A DNA stretch of 64,000 nt from Lachnotalea glycerini (GCF_003201285.1 NZ_QICS01000005.1:186001-250000), one strand, 5' to 3'. Positions 9,143-18,248 are shown, counted from the stretch's first letter. Program-made: numbers and translations. The notes: generated by a model not told the origin, from the letters alone.

Positions 9143-9158
9143 TTGTAAGTATTTACAA
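9143..9158 (+). promoter_or_regulatory. Operator palindrome in front of the regulator gene
   Basis: TTGTAAGTATTTACAA is a 16-base palindrome with one mismatch, sharing 13 of 14 core bases with the site at 8972. Its position just after the predicted transcription start suits autorepression. Confidence 0.75.
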
Positions 9159-9178
9159 TAACGCAAAGGTGGATTAGC

Positions 9179-10180
9179 ATGAATATTTACGATGTATCAA
9201 AGGCTGCTGGGGTTTCCATTGCCACTGTTTCAAGAGTGATTAACGGAAATTCAAATGTAAGTGAAAAGACCAAGCAAAAGGTTCTTACCGTAATAGATGA
9301 ATATGGATACACTCCAAATGCTTTTGCCCGAGGGCTTGGTCTTAATACCATGCAGACAATTGGAATCATGTGTCCTGATTCCTCTGATCCTTATCTTGCA
9401 GATGCCATTTATTATCTGGAACGTGAGCTTAGACAAAATGACTATGATTCCATTCTTTGTTGTACCGGCTATCAGCTTGCAACAAAGGAAAAATACTTAA
9501 AGCTCCTATTATCCAAGCGGGTTGACGCTGTTATTTTAATTGGATCGAGCTTTATAGAGCCTAACGACAAAAATAATAAATACATCTATGATGCCTCAAA
9601 AGAGGCACCTGTCATACTGATTAATGGTAGTTTGGAAGGTGCTAATATTTACAGCACGGTTTGCGATGATTATCAGGCCGTCTATGACAGTGTAACTTCA
9701 CTTATTCAATCCGGCAGAAAGCAGATTATGTACTTATTTCATTCACTTTCTTATAGTGGAATAAGGAAATTAGAAGGCTATAAGGCAGCGATTTTAAAAG
9801 GCGGGATGAATTTAGATGAGACATATATCAAACAATGCTTTGGAACCATTCATGAAGCTAAGAACTACCTAATCAAATTAAATCAAGACGGCTTTAACTT
9901 TGATGCAGTCGTAACTTCTGATGACAGTCTTGCTGTCAGTGCATTAAAATATGCCAAAGCCTGTAGCTTATCTGTTCCTGATGATTTAAGTATCATTGGT
10001 TATAATAATTCCATTATGGCACAGTGCTGCGAGCCAGAGTTAACCTCTGTTGATAACAAGGTAGAAACTGCATGCATCAATGCTGTTACAACTTTAATGA
10101 GAGTGTTTTCAGGAAATAATGTACCTGCAAAAACGATGTTTTCGGCTGATATTGTAAAACGTGGTACCACACGCTTTTAA
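9179..10180 (+). CDS. LacI-family regulator of galacturonate catabolism
   Basis: 333 residues. The N-terminal helix-turn-helix and hinge are clear (IYDVSKAAGVSIATVSRVIN, residues 2-21, then VSEKTKQKVLTVIDEYGY). The rest is a periplasmic-binding-protein-like sensor domain. It is divergent from uxaBA and is followed 47 bases later by uxaC. A repressor released by an intermediate of uronate breakdown is the natural reading; the ligand cannot be read from sequence. It equals UxuR/ExuR in role but those are GntR proteins, so no symbol is given. Confidence 0.92.
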   Translation: MNIYDVSKAAGVSIATVSRVINGNSNVSEKTKQKVLTVIDEYGYTPNAFARGLGLNTMQTIGIMCPDSSDPYLADAIYYLERELRQNDYDSILCCTGYQLATKEKYLKLLLSKRVDAVILIGSSFIEPNDKNNKYIYDASKEAPVILINGSLEGANIYSTVCDDYQAVYDSVTSLIQSGRKQIMYLFHSLSYSGIRKLEGYKAAILKGGMNLDETYIKQCFGTIHEAKNYLIKLNQDGFNFDAVVTSDDSLAVSALKYAKACSLSVPDDLSIIGYNNSIMAQCCEPELTSVDNKVETACINAVTTLMRVFSGNNVPAKTMFSADIVKRGTTRF

Positions 10181-10227
10181 TATAATATAGAAAGCTAATG
10201 CTTTCTCATTTACAGGAGGATTTGTTA

Positions 10228-11634
10228 ATGAAACAATTTATGGACAATAATTTTTTACTTTCTACTCAAACTGCGCAGACGCTTTATCACGATTATGCTG
10301 CAAAAATGCCCGTTTTAGACTACCACTGCCACATTAATCCAAGAGAAATTGCAGAGGATAGAAAATTTGAGAATATTACTCAGGTATGGCTTGGCGGTGA
10401 TCATTATAAATGGCGTCAGATGCGTTCTAATGGAATTGAAGAAAAATACATTACCGGAGATGCTTCTGACCGTGATAAATTTCAGAAATGGGCTGAAACA
10501 CTTGAAAAAGCAATTGGCAACCCATTGTACCATTGGAGTCATTTAGAACTTCAGCGATATTTTGGCTATACCGGACATTTAAACGGTCAAACGGCGGAAG
10601 AGGTATGGAGTTTATGCAACGAGAAATTGCAAGAGAATTCTATGAGTGTTCGTAATTTAATTAAACAATCTGGAGTAACTTTGATTTGTACAACGGACGA
10701 TCCGGTTGATTCCTTGGAATGGCACAAACTCATTGCTGAGGATACCAGCTTTGATGTACAGGTTCTTCCGGCCTGGAGACCTGACAAAGCTATGAATATT
10801 GAAAAGCCTGATTATCTTGATTATTTGACCAAGCTTAGTACTGCAAGCTGCATTATGGTAAGCGACTTTGCTTCTTTGAAAAAGGCACTTGTCAACCGAC
10901 TTGATTTCTTTACATCAATGGGCTGCAAGGCTACTGACCATGCTTTGGAATATGTTATGTACCAACCGGCCACAGAGGCTCAAATAGAAGCTATCTTTGC
11001 AAAAAGAGTAAGTGGGACTTCCATTTCCAGAGAAGAAGAATTACAGTTTAAGACTGCATTTATGATATTCATGGGTCGAGAATACCAAAGACGAAACATG
11101 GCAATGCAGCTTCATTATGGCTGTAAGCGTGATAACAATGTATTTCGCTTTAACCAGCTAGGACCTGATACTGGATTTGACTGTATTAATAATTTTGCAC
11201 CATCTGCACAAATGGCTGATTTTTTAAATGCCTTAAATGCAACGGATGAATTGCCTAAGACCATTCTTTATAGTCTCAATCCAAATGACAATGCATCTAT
11301 TGGAACGATTCTTGGTTGTTTTCAGGATTCTTCCGCTATTGGAAAGATACAACAAGGTTCTGCATGGTGGTTTAATGACAATAAAACAGGAATGACGGAA
11401 CAAATGATATCGCTTGCTAATTTAGGTTTACTTGGAAACTTCATCGGTATGCTGACTGACTCAAGAAGCTTCTTATCCTATACCAGGCATGAATACTTTA
11501 GAAGAATTTTATGTGAGTTGTTCGGAAATTGGGTAGAAAATGGAGAATATCCAAATGACATGAAAGCTCTCAGTCAAATGGTACAAAATATTTCTTATAA
11601 TAATGCAGTACACTATTTTGGATTTAATCTATAA
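10228..11634 (+). CDS. uxaC: Glucuronate/galacturonate isomerase
   Basis: 468 residues of the amidohydrolase superfamily. It isomerises D-galacturonate to D-tagaturonate (and glucuronate to fructuronate), the first intracellular step. VLDYHCHINPREIAEDR near residue 27 holds the metal-binding histidines, and HYGCKRDNN lies in the C-terminal half. The ATG at 10228 has AGGAGGA at 10214-10220. The longer frame from 10198 would put this ribosome site inside the gene, so it is rejected. It shares a transcript with the LacI-type regulator and ends at a hairpin at 11643. Confidence 0.95.
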   Translation: MKQFMDNNFLLSTQTAQTLYHDYAAKMPVLDYHCHINPREIAEDRKFENITQVWLGGDHYKWRQMRSNGIEEKYITGDASDRDKFQKWAETLEKAIGNPLYHWSHLELQRYFGYTGHLNGQTAEEVWSLCNEKLQENSMSVRNLIKQSGVTLICTTDDPVDSLEWHKLIAEDTSFDVQVLPAWRPDKAMNIEKPDYLDYLTKLSTASCIMVSDFASLKKALVNRLDFFTSMGCKATDHALEYVMYQPATEAQIEAIFAKRVSGTSISREEELQFKTAFMIFMGREYQRRNMAMQLHYGCKRDNNVFRFNQLGPDTGFDCINNFAPSAQMADFLNALNATDELPKTILYSLNPNDNASIGTILGCFQDSSAIGKIQQGSAWWFNDNKTGMTEQMISLANLGLLGNFIGMLTDSRSFLSYTRHEYFRRILCELFGNWVENGEYPNDMKALSQMVQNISYNNAVHYFGFNL

Positions 11635-11642
11635 TACATCTA

Positions 11643-11680
11643 AGAATGCCAGAAAGGCTTATAAGCTTTTCTGGCATTCT
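11643..11680 (+). terminator. Hairpin after uxaC
   Basis: AGAATGCCAGAAA and TTTCTGGCATTCT form a 13-bp perfect stem, with a short AAGCTT-type inner pair. The following TAGTATAAGG has no T-run, so it may act more as a 3' stabiliser than a strong terminator. Confidence 0.65.
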
Positions 11681-11731
11681 TAGTATAAGGGACACTGAAA
11701 GTCTCACTATATGATATTTTAAATGTAACCA

Positions 11732-11965
11732 TTATGCCTCCTGCAAATTTTGTATCAAATCGAATGGCTTAAAAGATACCTGATATGCATTTTTTACATA
11801 CTCAGCACTGTTATTTATAACAGGAGTCTGATATGTATTCGTTTGGGTCGTCTCAATAAGTTTAATATCTTTGCTAACAGTCTGATTTGCTCTGGTTATT
11901 ATACTTGCTTCATTCTTTTGATAATAATACCGATTATAGGATGTCCTGATTGCCGTTACTTTCAT
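11732..11965 (-). CDS. Small hypothetical protein, 77 residues
   Basis: I do not recognise this protein. Its best support is AAAGGAG seven bases before the ATG at 11965 and its isolated position between two well-bounded transcripts. It is rich in Asn, Thr, Tyr and Gln (TQTNTYQTPVINNSAEYVKNAY), has no membrane segment or signal peptide, and shows no cysteine motif. The composition resembles small secreted or spore-associated proteins, but that is only an impression. Confidence 0.5.
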   Translation of the reverse strand: MKVTAIRTSYNRYYYQKNEASIITRANQTVSKDIKLIETTQTNTYQTPVINNSAEYVKNAYQVSFKPFDLIQNLQEA

Positions 11966-12234
11966 AAAAAACTCCTTTCTTTAATCACTTATCAATGTTT
12001 ACTTGTTATTTACATTTTATGCCAGTAATGAAAGGAATATGTGTGTTTTATCTGAAAAAAACATTTTTATTTTTTGAAGATTATGTGAAGATCGAAAAAG
12101 CGTGAATATGATATTGAATCAGCTTGATTAGAACGGATAGCAAGAAATTTTATTAACATTTTACCCTAAAGCATGTTATAATAACGTTTGAAAGATTCTT
12201 CATATTCAGTTATAAAGTGGCCTTGGAGGTAAAT

Positions 12235-12960
12235 ATGATTCGATTTATTTTAGTATCCTTATTTTTAATAACATTTTTAATACTTAGCATTCCCATCCAT
12301 CTCATAGAATGGATAATCGGTAAATTTAATCCTCAGTTAAAGAATAAAAGCTCTCAAAATATTGTGCAATGGGCTTTTAAGGTGATTCTATTTATATCAG
12401 GAGTTCAGTTGACTATAAAAGGCTTTGACAATGTACCAAAGGATAAAGCTGTATTATATATAGGTAATCATAGAAGCTATTTTGACATTGTTATCACTTA
12501 CTCATTGGCTCCCGGACTGACAGGCTATATTGCCAAAAAGGAAATGGAGCACATCCCTTTGTTAAGTACCTGGATGAAATTTTTGCACTGTCTGTTTCTT
12601 GATCGCGATAATATTAAGGAAGGATTAAAAACAATTCTTACTGGAATTGAGTATATTAAATCAGGAATATCCATTTGTATATTTCCGGAGGGAACTAGAA
12701 ATTCCGGTCCGAAAATGCTTCCATTTAAAGAAGGAAGCCTCAAAATGGCAGACAAGACAGGCTGTCCAATTATTCCTTTTGCTATGACGAATACGCGTGA
12801 TATTTTTGAAAATCATTTTCCTAAGATTAAGAAGACGCACGTTATTTTAGAATATGGAACACCAATTTATCCCAAAGAGCTTGATAGGGAACAGCGTAAA
12901 TTTTTAGGTGCTTATACTCAAAATATTATTCAGGAAATATACGATGAAAATATGAAGTGA
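12235..12960 (+). CDS. plsC: 1-acyl-sn-glycerol-3-phosphate acyltransferase
   Basis: 241 residues. A hydrophobic N-terminal helix (about 1-25) anchors it to the membrane. The catalytic NHRSYFD motif (the NHX4D block) and FPEGTR (glycerol-phosphate binding) are both present, spaced as in PlsC. It adds the second acyl chain to make phosphatidic acid. The GTG at 12217 gives six more residues, but GGAGGT at 12225-12230 points to the ATG at 12235. A terminator follows at 13018, so it is probably a single-gene unit. Confidence 0.9.
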   Translation: MIRFILVSLFLITFLILSIPIHLIEWIIGKFNPQLKNKSSQNIVQWAFKVILFISGVQLTIKGFDNVPKDKAVLYIGNHRSYFDIVITYSLAPGLTGYIAKKEMEHIPLLSTWMKFLHCLFLDRDNIKEGLKTILTGIEYIKSGISICIFPEGTRNSGPKMLPFKEGSLKMADKTGCPIIPFAMTNTRDIFENHFPKIKKTHVILEYGTPIYPKELDREQRKFLGAYTQNIIQEIYDENMK

Positions 12961-13017
12961 AACATCGGCAACTTGTGTGTTAAAGTAAAGAGCTATATTT
13001 AGCACTTTTTACATGAT

Positions 13018-13043
13018 ATGGAGCAATTTTCTCCATTTTTTTT
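13018..13043 (+). terminator. Rho-independent terminator after plsC
   Basis: ATGGAG (13018-13023) pairs with CTCCAT (13031-13036), followed by eight T. Confidence 0.8.
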
Positions 13044-13112
13044 AAGTTCGTTTTGTATATACTTATAAAGTAAGTATTTGGGTAATATATTTATGGAAAG
13101 GAAAGAATTCTT

Positions 13113-13889
13113 TTGAATATTAATATAGATCATATAAAAATTAATTACATTATGGAAGGGGAAGGCGAAACGATATTGATGCTTCATGGCTGGGGTTCCA
13201 ATATTTTACCTTTTCAGCCTTTAATCAAGCATCTATCCTCTTATTATAAGGTTTATGCACTGGATATGCCCGGATTTGGGCAAAGCAATGAGCCATCAGC
13301 TGCATGGACTGTGGATGATTATGTTGAATTTATCATTAAATTTGTACAGGAAATGAAAATAACAAGTGCGATCTTAATTGGGCATTCATTTGGCGGTGAG
13401 TGCATTATTAAGCTTGCCAGCCATAAGACCTTGCCATTTCAGATTAATAAAATTATATTAATGGGATCAGCCGGAATCAGGCGACCCAAAACATTGAAAC
13501 AAAAGTTTAAAATCTGCACCTATAAATGCGGAAAATGGTTTTTAAAACGAAAGCTGATTCAATTTCTGTATCCGGATGCCTTGGAGAATTTTCAGTCTAA
13601 AAGCGGTTCTGCCGACTATCGTGCAGCATCTCCCTTAATGCGTCAATCCTTTGTCAAGGTAGTGAATGAGATTTTAGATGAAAGCTATTTTACAAATATT
13701 AAACCTTCCACACTGTTAATCTGGGGTGAAAATGATACTGCTACTCCTCTGATTGACGGCCAGTATATGGAAAAGACAATTCCTGATGCCGGACTTGTAA
13801 CCATCAAAAATGCAGGCCATTATGTATTTTTAGATCAGGCTTTTACGGTTCATAAAGTAATTGATTCATTTTTAAATATAAAGGAGTAA
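13113..13889 (+). CDS. Alpha/beta hydrolase
   Basis: 258 residues with the full fold: oxyanion region LHGWGSN (about 24-30), nucleophile elbow GHSFGG (about 90-95, Ser nucleophile), acid in WGENDTATP and catalytic His in NAGHYVFLD. No signal peptide. The TTG start has GGAAAGGA about 10 bases upstream. The next gene, a MurF-like ligase, begins three bases after its stop, so the hydrolase, the ligase and the Ddl form one operon. The substrate is unknown. The context suggests a peptidoglycan precursor or a lipid intermediate. Confidence 0.85.
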   Translation: MNINIDHIKINYIMEGEGETILMLHGWGSNILPFQPLIKHLSSYYKVYALDMPGFGQSNEPSAAWTVDDYVEFIIKFVQEMKITSAILIGHSFGGECIIKLASHKTLPFQINKIILMGSAGIRRPKTLKQKFKICTYKCGKWFLKRKLIQFLYPDALENFQSKSGSADYRAASPLMRQSFVKVVNEILDESYFTNIKPSTLLIWGENDTATPLIDGQYMEKTIPDAGLVTIKNAGHYVFLDQAFTVHKVIDSFLNIKE

Positions 13890-13892
13890 CCA

Positions 13893-15461
13893 ATGCTAGA
13901 CACGATTATTTTACTATGCTTTATTGCAGCATTTACATGGACATTTACTGAATTGCTTCTCTATCACCTGCATATGTTTCAACTTAATTCCTATAAGCCA
14001 AAAGAACATAAGATATGGTTAAAAGCACCTGATAATTCAAGAAAGCTCATACTGCTTTTGCTTCAATTTGCTCTGGCTATGTCCGCTTATCTGTTATTTA
14101 ATATGGCAGGAAAATGCATTGGCATTATCTTTTTATGCTTTATGGCAATCATGAATCGTCCTGTGAAAGCAAAAAAGCCTCTCGTTTATACCAACCGCGT
14201 AAAAAGAATGTTGATAACCTCTTATGTTATTTATACATTGTTTTTAATAATTGGTTTCGTATTGAACAGGCATATTTATGCTACAGCACTTATTTTCTTT
14301 ATCATTGCTGTATTGATACCTGTTTGGGTTTTAATCGCTAACCGTATCAATCAGCCAATTGAAGCTTCCATTAACAGGGGCTTTATCAATGAGGCACAAA
14401 GCATAATTGACTCAATGCCAAATCTTACAGTAATCGGAGTAACAGGAAGCTACGGAAAAACAAGTGTTAAGTTTTACTTGCAAAAGCTGCTTTCAGCCAA
14501 ATATAACGTCTTGGTTACTCCTGAAAACTTTAACACCACTTTAGGTGTTGTTCGAACGATAAGAGAGCATTTACGAGCAACCCACGAAATATTTGTCTGT
14601 GAAATGGGTGCTAAAAACATTGGAGATATCAAGGAAATCTGTGATTTGGTTCATCCTGTTCATGGTGTAATAACCTCAATCGGGCCTCAACATTTAGAAA
14701 GCTTTCTTTCCATCGATAATGTCATTAAGACAAAATTCGAGCTTGCAGATGCCATTGGCAAAAAGGGAACACTGTTTTTGAATTATGACAATGAATCTAT
14801 TGTAAACCATAAAACTGATAACAACGTAATTACATATGGAATTCATAATGAAGCTTCGACATACCGTCCGTACGATGTCAGTGTATCAAGCAAAGGCTCC
14901 GCCTTTAAGCTTAAGGATACGCAGAATAAGGAATGGGAATTTTCCACTCGATTAATCGGTGCGCATAATGTTGTAAATATCGCAGGAGCCATTGCTGTTG
15001 CGCATACACTTGGTGTTCCTATGGAAGCACTTGTAGTACAGGTAAGACGATTAGAGGGCGTTCCTCACCGTTTACAGCTTATTAAGGGAAATCATGCACT
15101 CATTATCGATGATGCTTATAACTCGAACCCAAGCGGTGCCAAAGCAGCACTTGATACCTTAAATACTTTCGAGGGAATCAAAATAGTAGTGACACCCGGC
15201 ATGGTAGAGCTTGGAAGTCAACAGTATGAGTGCAATAAAATATTCGGAGCACAAATTGCTGCCGTTTGTGATTACGCCGTTTTAGTCGGTTCAAAACAGA
15301 CTAAGCCAATTCAAGATGGCTTGCTGGAAGCAGACTATCCTGCCGCTAAGACCTATGTAGCTGAGGATTTAAAGGATGCCTTGGCCTACGTTGAAAAATT
15401 AAATACAAACAGTGTTCAAAAGGTAGTGCTCTTAGAAAATGATTTGCCAGACAATTATTAA
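13893..15461 (+). CDS. Membrane-anchored MurF-like Mur ligase
   Basis: 522 residues. The first 165 hold about four transmembrane segments (1-18, 50-75, 105-125, 130-155) where normal MurF has a soluble UDP-binding domain. The central ATP-binding domain has GVTGSYGKTS (about 182-191), followed by NFNTTLG and EMGAKNIGDI. The C-terminal part has IDDAYNSNPSGAKAALD and VTPGMVELG, as in MurF. MurF joins D-Ala-D-Ala to UDP-MurNAc-tripeptide. The downstream D-Ala-D-Ala ligase supports a similar reaction here, at the membrane. It could be a second MurF or a paralogue with another acceptor. Confidence 0.85.
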   Translation: MLDTIILLCFIAAFTWTFTELLLYHLHMFQLNSYKPKEHKIWLKAPDNSRKLILLLLQFALAMSAYLLFNMAGKCIGIIFLCFMAIMNRPVKAKKPLVYTNRVKRMLITSYVIYTLFLIIGFVLNRHIYATALIFFIIAVLIPVWVLIANRINQPIEASINRGFINEAQSIIDSMPNLTVIGVTGSYGKTSVKFYLQKLLSAKYNVLVTPENFNTTLGVVRTIREHLRATHEIFVCEMGAKNIGDIKEICDLVHPVHGVITSIGPQHLESFLSIDNVIKTKFELADAIGKKGTLFLNYDNESIVNHKTDNNVITYGIHNEASTYRPYDVSVSSKGSAFKLKDTQNKEWEFSTRLIGAHNVVNIAGAIAVAHTLGVPMEALVVQVRRLEGVPHRLQLIKGNHALIIDDAYNSNPSGAKAALDTLNTFEGIKIVVTPGMVELGSQQYECNKIFGAQIAAVCDYAVLVGSKQTKPIQDGLLEADYPAAKTYVAEDLKDALAYVEKLNTNSVQKVVLLENDLPDNY

Positions 15462-15499
15462 GGATGAGTTTATAAAGGGTGAAAGAATTTTAATGAAAG

Positions 15500-15588
15500 G
15501 ATAAATGCAAACACAAAACTTTCCCCTGGAGTGTTTGCGTCTTAACTGAACATGCTTGCATGGTTTTATTAAGACTTTGGTAAAAATT
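15500..15588 (+). other. Leader hairpin and possible tiny ORF between the Mur ligase and ddl
   Basis: GCAAACAC (15507-15514) pairs perfectly with GTGTTTGC (15531-15538). The hairpin lies within a 14-codon frame that starts ATG at 15505 behind AAAGGA and ends TGA at 15547-15549 (MQTQNFPLECLRLN). The downstream ddl start has no clear ribosome site, so the leader may matter for its expression. This is weak evidence. Confidence 0.35.
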
Positions 15589-16785
15589 ATGAAAATTAAA
15601 GTAGGAGTATTTTTCGGTGGTCAAAGCGTTGAACATGAAGTATCCATTATTTCTGGGATACAGGCTATCTATGCTTTTAACAGAGAGAAATATGATATTA
15701 TACCAATTTACATTACAAAAAATAATGAATTTTATATTGGCGACAGCATCAGTGATATTGAGGCTTATAAGGATATTCCTTCTCTTTTAAAAATAAGCCA
15801 GAAAATTATATTGGTGAATGAGAATAAAAGACTTACTATTGTCCGCTATCCTATGAAAAAATTCGGTAATAACGTGATTGATACAATCGATGTTGCCTTT
15901 CCAATTGTGCATGGAACCAATGTGGAGGACGGTACTCTTCAAGGCTTTTTTAGAACACTTTGCATCCCTTATGTAGGTTGTGATGTAACTTCTTCTGCTG
16001 TCGGTATGGATAAATATGTAATGAAAACAGTATTAAAGGACAATGATATTCCGGTTCTTGATTGTATTTGCTGTGATGTAAAAAAATATAATATAAATCC
16101 TGATTGCATTATTTCTAAGGTAGAAGAAAAAATTGGCTATCCTGTAATTGTAAAGCCTGTCAATTTAGGCTCAAGTGTTGGAATTAAAGTTGCTAAAAAT
16201 AAGACGGATTTAGAAGAAGCTTTCGATTATGCGTTTCAATTTGCAAATAAAATACTGGTGGAAAAAGCAATTACAAGCTTAAGGGAAATTAATTGTTCTG
16301 TATTGGGTGATTACGAAATTGCCGAAGCCTCCGAATGTGAAGAACCTGTAGGCTCTGACGAAATTCTAAGCTATGAAGATAAATACTTATCAGGAAGCGG
16401 TGGTTCAAAATCCGATGGCGGCTCAAAAGGCATGACAAGTCTTACGCGTAAGCTTCCTGCACCCTTGTCAAATGAACAGCGTGAAGAAATTCGCTCTCTT
16501 GCGGTAAAAACCTTTCAGGCTCTTAATTGCAACGGTGTTTCCAGAATCGATTTTATGATTGATACACAAACAAATCAATTATATGTAAATGAAATCAACA
16601 CAATTCCAGGATCTCTTGCCTTTTATCTTTGGGAACCGGTCGGTGTAAAGTATGATGAATTATTAGACCGCATGGTTACATTAGCACTCAAACGAGACAG
16701 AGAACAAAATGAAATTTCATACTCCTTTGACACGAATATTTTATCAGGTGTAAAGCTAGGCGGTATGAAAGGAGCAAAACTTTAA
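15589..16785 (+). CDS. ddl: D-alanine--D-alanine ligase
   Basis: 398 residues of the ATP-grasp family. Motifs: VFFGGQSVEHEVSIISG at the N-terminus, VHGTNVEDGTLQGFF (omega-loop), VIVKPVNLGSSVGI for ATP, and NEINTIPGS for the metal. It joins two D-alanines for the precursor used by MurF. A glycine/serine-rich insertion (SGSGGSKSDGGSKG, about 264-277) lies where most Ddl proteins have a short loop before the ATP-binding strand. The ATG at 15589 starts the conserved MKIKVGVFFG. A start at 15556 would add 11 residues without a better ribosome site. The C-terminus carries about 25 extra residues after the conserved core. Confidence 0.9.
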   Translation: MKIKVGVFFGGQSVEHEVSIISGIQAIYAFNREKYDIIPIYITKNNEFYIGDSISDIEAYKDIPSLLKISQKIILVNENKRLTIVRYPMKKFGNNVIDTIDVAFPIVHGTNVEDGTLQGFFRTLCIPYVGCDVTSSAVGMDKYVMKTVLKDNDIPVLDCICCDVKKYNINPDCIISKVEEKIGYPVIVKPVNLGSSVGIKVAKNKTDLEEAFDYAFQFANKILVEKAITSLREINCSVLGDYEIAEASECEEPVGSDEILSYEDKYLSGSGGSKSDGGSKGMTSLTRKLPAPLSNEQREEIRSLAVKTFQALNCNGVSRIDFMIDTQTNQLYVNEINTIPGSLAFYLWEPVGVKYDELLDRMVTLALKRDREQNEISYSFDTNILSGVKLGGMKGAKL

Positions 16786-16835
16786 AAAGACAAGAAAACA
16801 ATTGGAGTTTTCTATAGTACAAGAAAGTGTGCAAA

Positions 16836-16880
16836 GTATACGTTACCACAACAAGGTCTTTCCTCGTATGAATTAAAAAA
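16836..16880 (+). repeat. Dispersed intergenic repeat, degenerate copy D (right half)
   Basis: The stretch TACGTTACCACAACAAGG and the following TCCTCGTATGAATTAAA match the right half of the repeat at 22224-22343 (TACGGTACCACAACAAGG, then TCCTATGAAATAAA). The left half was not found here. Confidence 0.55.
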
Positions 16881-16932
16881 TGAACCGCTTTCTGTCAAAA
16901 TAGTCGAAAAGTGGTTCATTCTTTATTTTAAT
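16879..16932 (+). terminator. Terminator after ddl
   Basis: AATGAACC (16879-16886) pairs with GGTTCATT (16913-16920), extended by a CTTT/AAAG inner pair, and is followed by CTTTATTTTA. Confidence 0.7.
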
Positions 16933-17057
16933 ACTTTTACTCAATTTACTTTTTTACAATATAATCATCTTTTTTGGAAAACTTCATATATAGATGGATT
17001 AAGGAGTTGAGTCTAATAACGGTCAGTTATGCTGTGCTAAACTTTATTACTAAATTC

Positions 17058-18248
17058 TTAGCTATTTGTTGCCACTCTGACTCGATTTAATTCAATCGAC
17101 ATATTATTTATAGTAATTCGATTCCTTCCTCTATTTTTGGATAGGTAAAGCTGCTCATCTGCCTTGTCTATTAAGTCATATATCGTATTACTAGAACTCA
17201 CTGCCATGCTTGCAATTCCCATGCTCACTGTCACGATAGGATAAGAAGCTTCCTTACCTGCTTTAATCTGAAGACCATTAATTCTTTCCTGTATGTTAAG
17301 TGCCATCTCAATGCAATTTTCTTCACTCATATCTGTAAATACGACTACTATTTCTTCACCTCCGTATCGAACTACGAAATCCGTCTTTCGTGAGGCAATA
17401 TCATAAATACATTCTGAGATATCCTTAAGGCACTGATCTCCTTCTATATGACCATAGGTATCATTATAGGTTTTGAAGTTATCAATATCAATCATAATTG
17501 AAATCATTGCTTTTCGCAAATCTCCCCACAAAGCCCATTGCTTGTCAAGCTCGTCCTCAAAGCCTCTTCGGTTTAATAAATTAGTGAGACAGTCAACTCC
17601 ACCCATGGTTCGAATGGTAATTCGTGCCCACTTATCCTTAGTATAATGATAATACTTCATAATCATGATCAACATTGAAACGAACGCTATTATCACAATT
17701 ACAGAAATAGCAACTCTGATGTCTATATCAGAATTTGAAAAATGGAATAAAAATTTTATTGCTATAACCGAATCCAATATAATAAAGAAAACAGCATAAA
17801 ACGATGAAATATAAAAACCTGTAATTAAATACATTAATAGGTAAAAATATATGATGGAATGGTAGATTTGTATTTCCATATATAAATATTTTAATCCAAA
17901 CAAATTAATAAATATCCAAAAGGAAATATAGATATACTTTTGTATTTTAATATCTTCAAGTATTTTGATGTGAATAAAGTAGTATATTAGGCTGTAAACT
18001 AATGTTATTAAAAACAAACCTATCCCTGAATCTGCACCCCAGATTGCTTTCACCTTGCATATTATTTTGATAACTGATAGTAACATCAGAATCAAAGACA
18101 CCATGAGCATATTATTAATATTGTCAACCGTTATGTAATGCTCCAATTCTTGCCGGTTTTTTTCTTTCTTCTTTAATAAATTTTTTAAATATAATAAGGT
18201 GCTGTTTGATTTCCTATCATCAGTTTTCGAATCTCTTTCATTCCCCAT
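17058..18248 (-). CDS. Membrane diguanylate cyclase (GGDEF)
   Basis: 396 residues. About six hydrophobic helices (45-205) form the sensor part. The C-terminal GGDEF domain (about 220-385) has DCLTNLLNRRGFE, DIDNFKTYNDTYGH and the active site RYGGEEIVVV near 295, so it should make cyclic di-GMP from two GTP. The substitution GGEEI is one of the active forms. No EAL domain. The ATG at 18248 has GGGGAGGA six bases upstream, inside the longer GTG-started frame, so the shorter start is preferred. The signal sensed is not evident. Confidence 0.88.
   Translation of the reverse strand: MGNERDSKTDDRKSNSTLLYLKNLLKKKEKNRQELEHYITVDNINNMLMVSLILMLLSVIKIICKVKAIWGADSGIGLFLITLVYSLIYYFIHIKILEDIKIQKYIYISFWIFINLFGLKYLYMEIQIYHSIIYFYLLMYLITGFYISSFYAVFFIILDSVIAIKFLFHFSNSDIDIRVAISVIVIIAFVSMLIMIMKYYHYTKDKWARITIRTMGGVDCLTNLLNRRGFEDELDKQWALWGDLRKAMISIMIDIDNFKTYNDTYGHIEGDQCLKDISECIYDIASRKTDFVVRYGGEEIVVVFTDMSEENCIEMALNIQERINGLQIKAGKEASYPIVTVSMGIASMAVSSSNTIYDLIDKADEQLYLSKNRGRNRITINNMSIELNRVRVATNS

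Larger units (their letters stand above)
8866..9178. other. Divergent control region uxaB / lacI-type regulator
   Basis: 313 bases without a gene. It contains two copies of a TGTAAGTAYTTACA palindrome (8972-8985 and 9144-9157), one next to each divergent gene, and a clear promoter for the regulator (9101-9129). No confident promoter was read for uxaB. Confidence 0.8.

Noticed and set aside
12999-13187. Minus-strand 62-codon frame over the plsC terminator and hydrolase start
   Set aside because: Overlaps a terminator and a gene start; no ribosome site.
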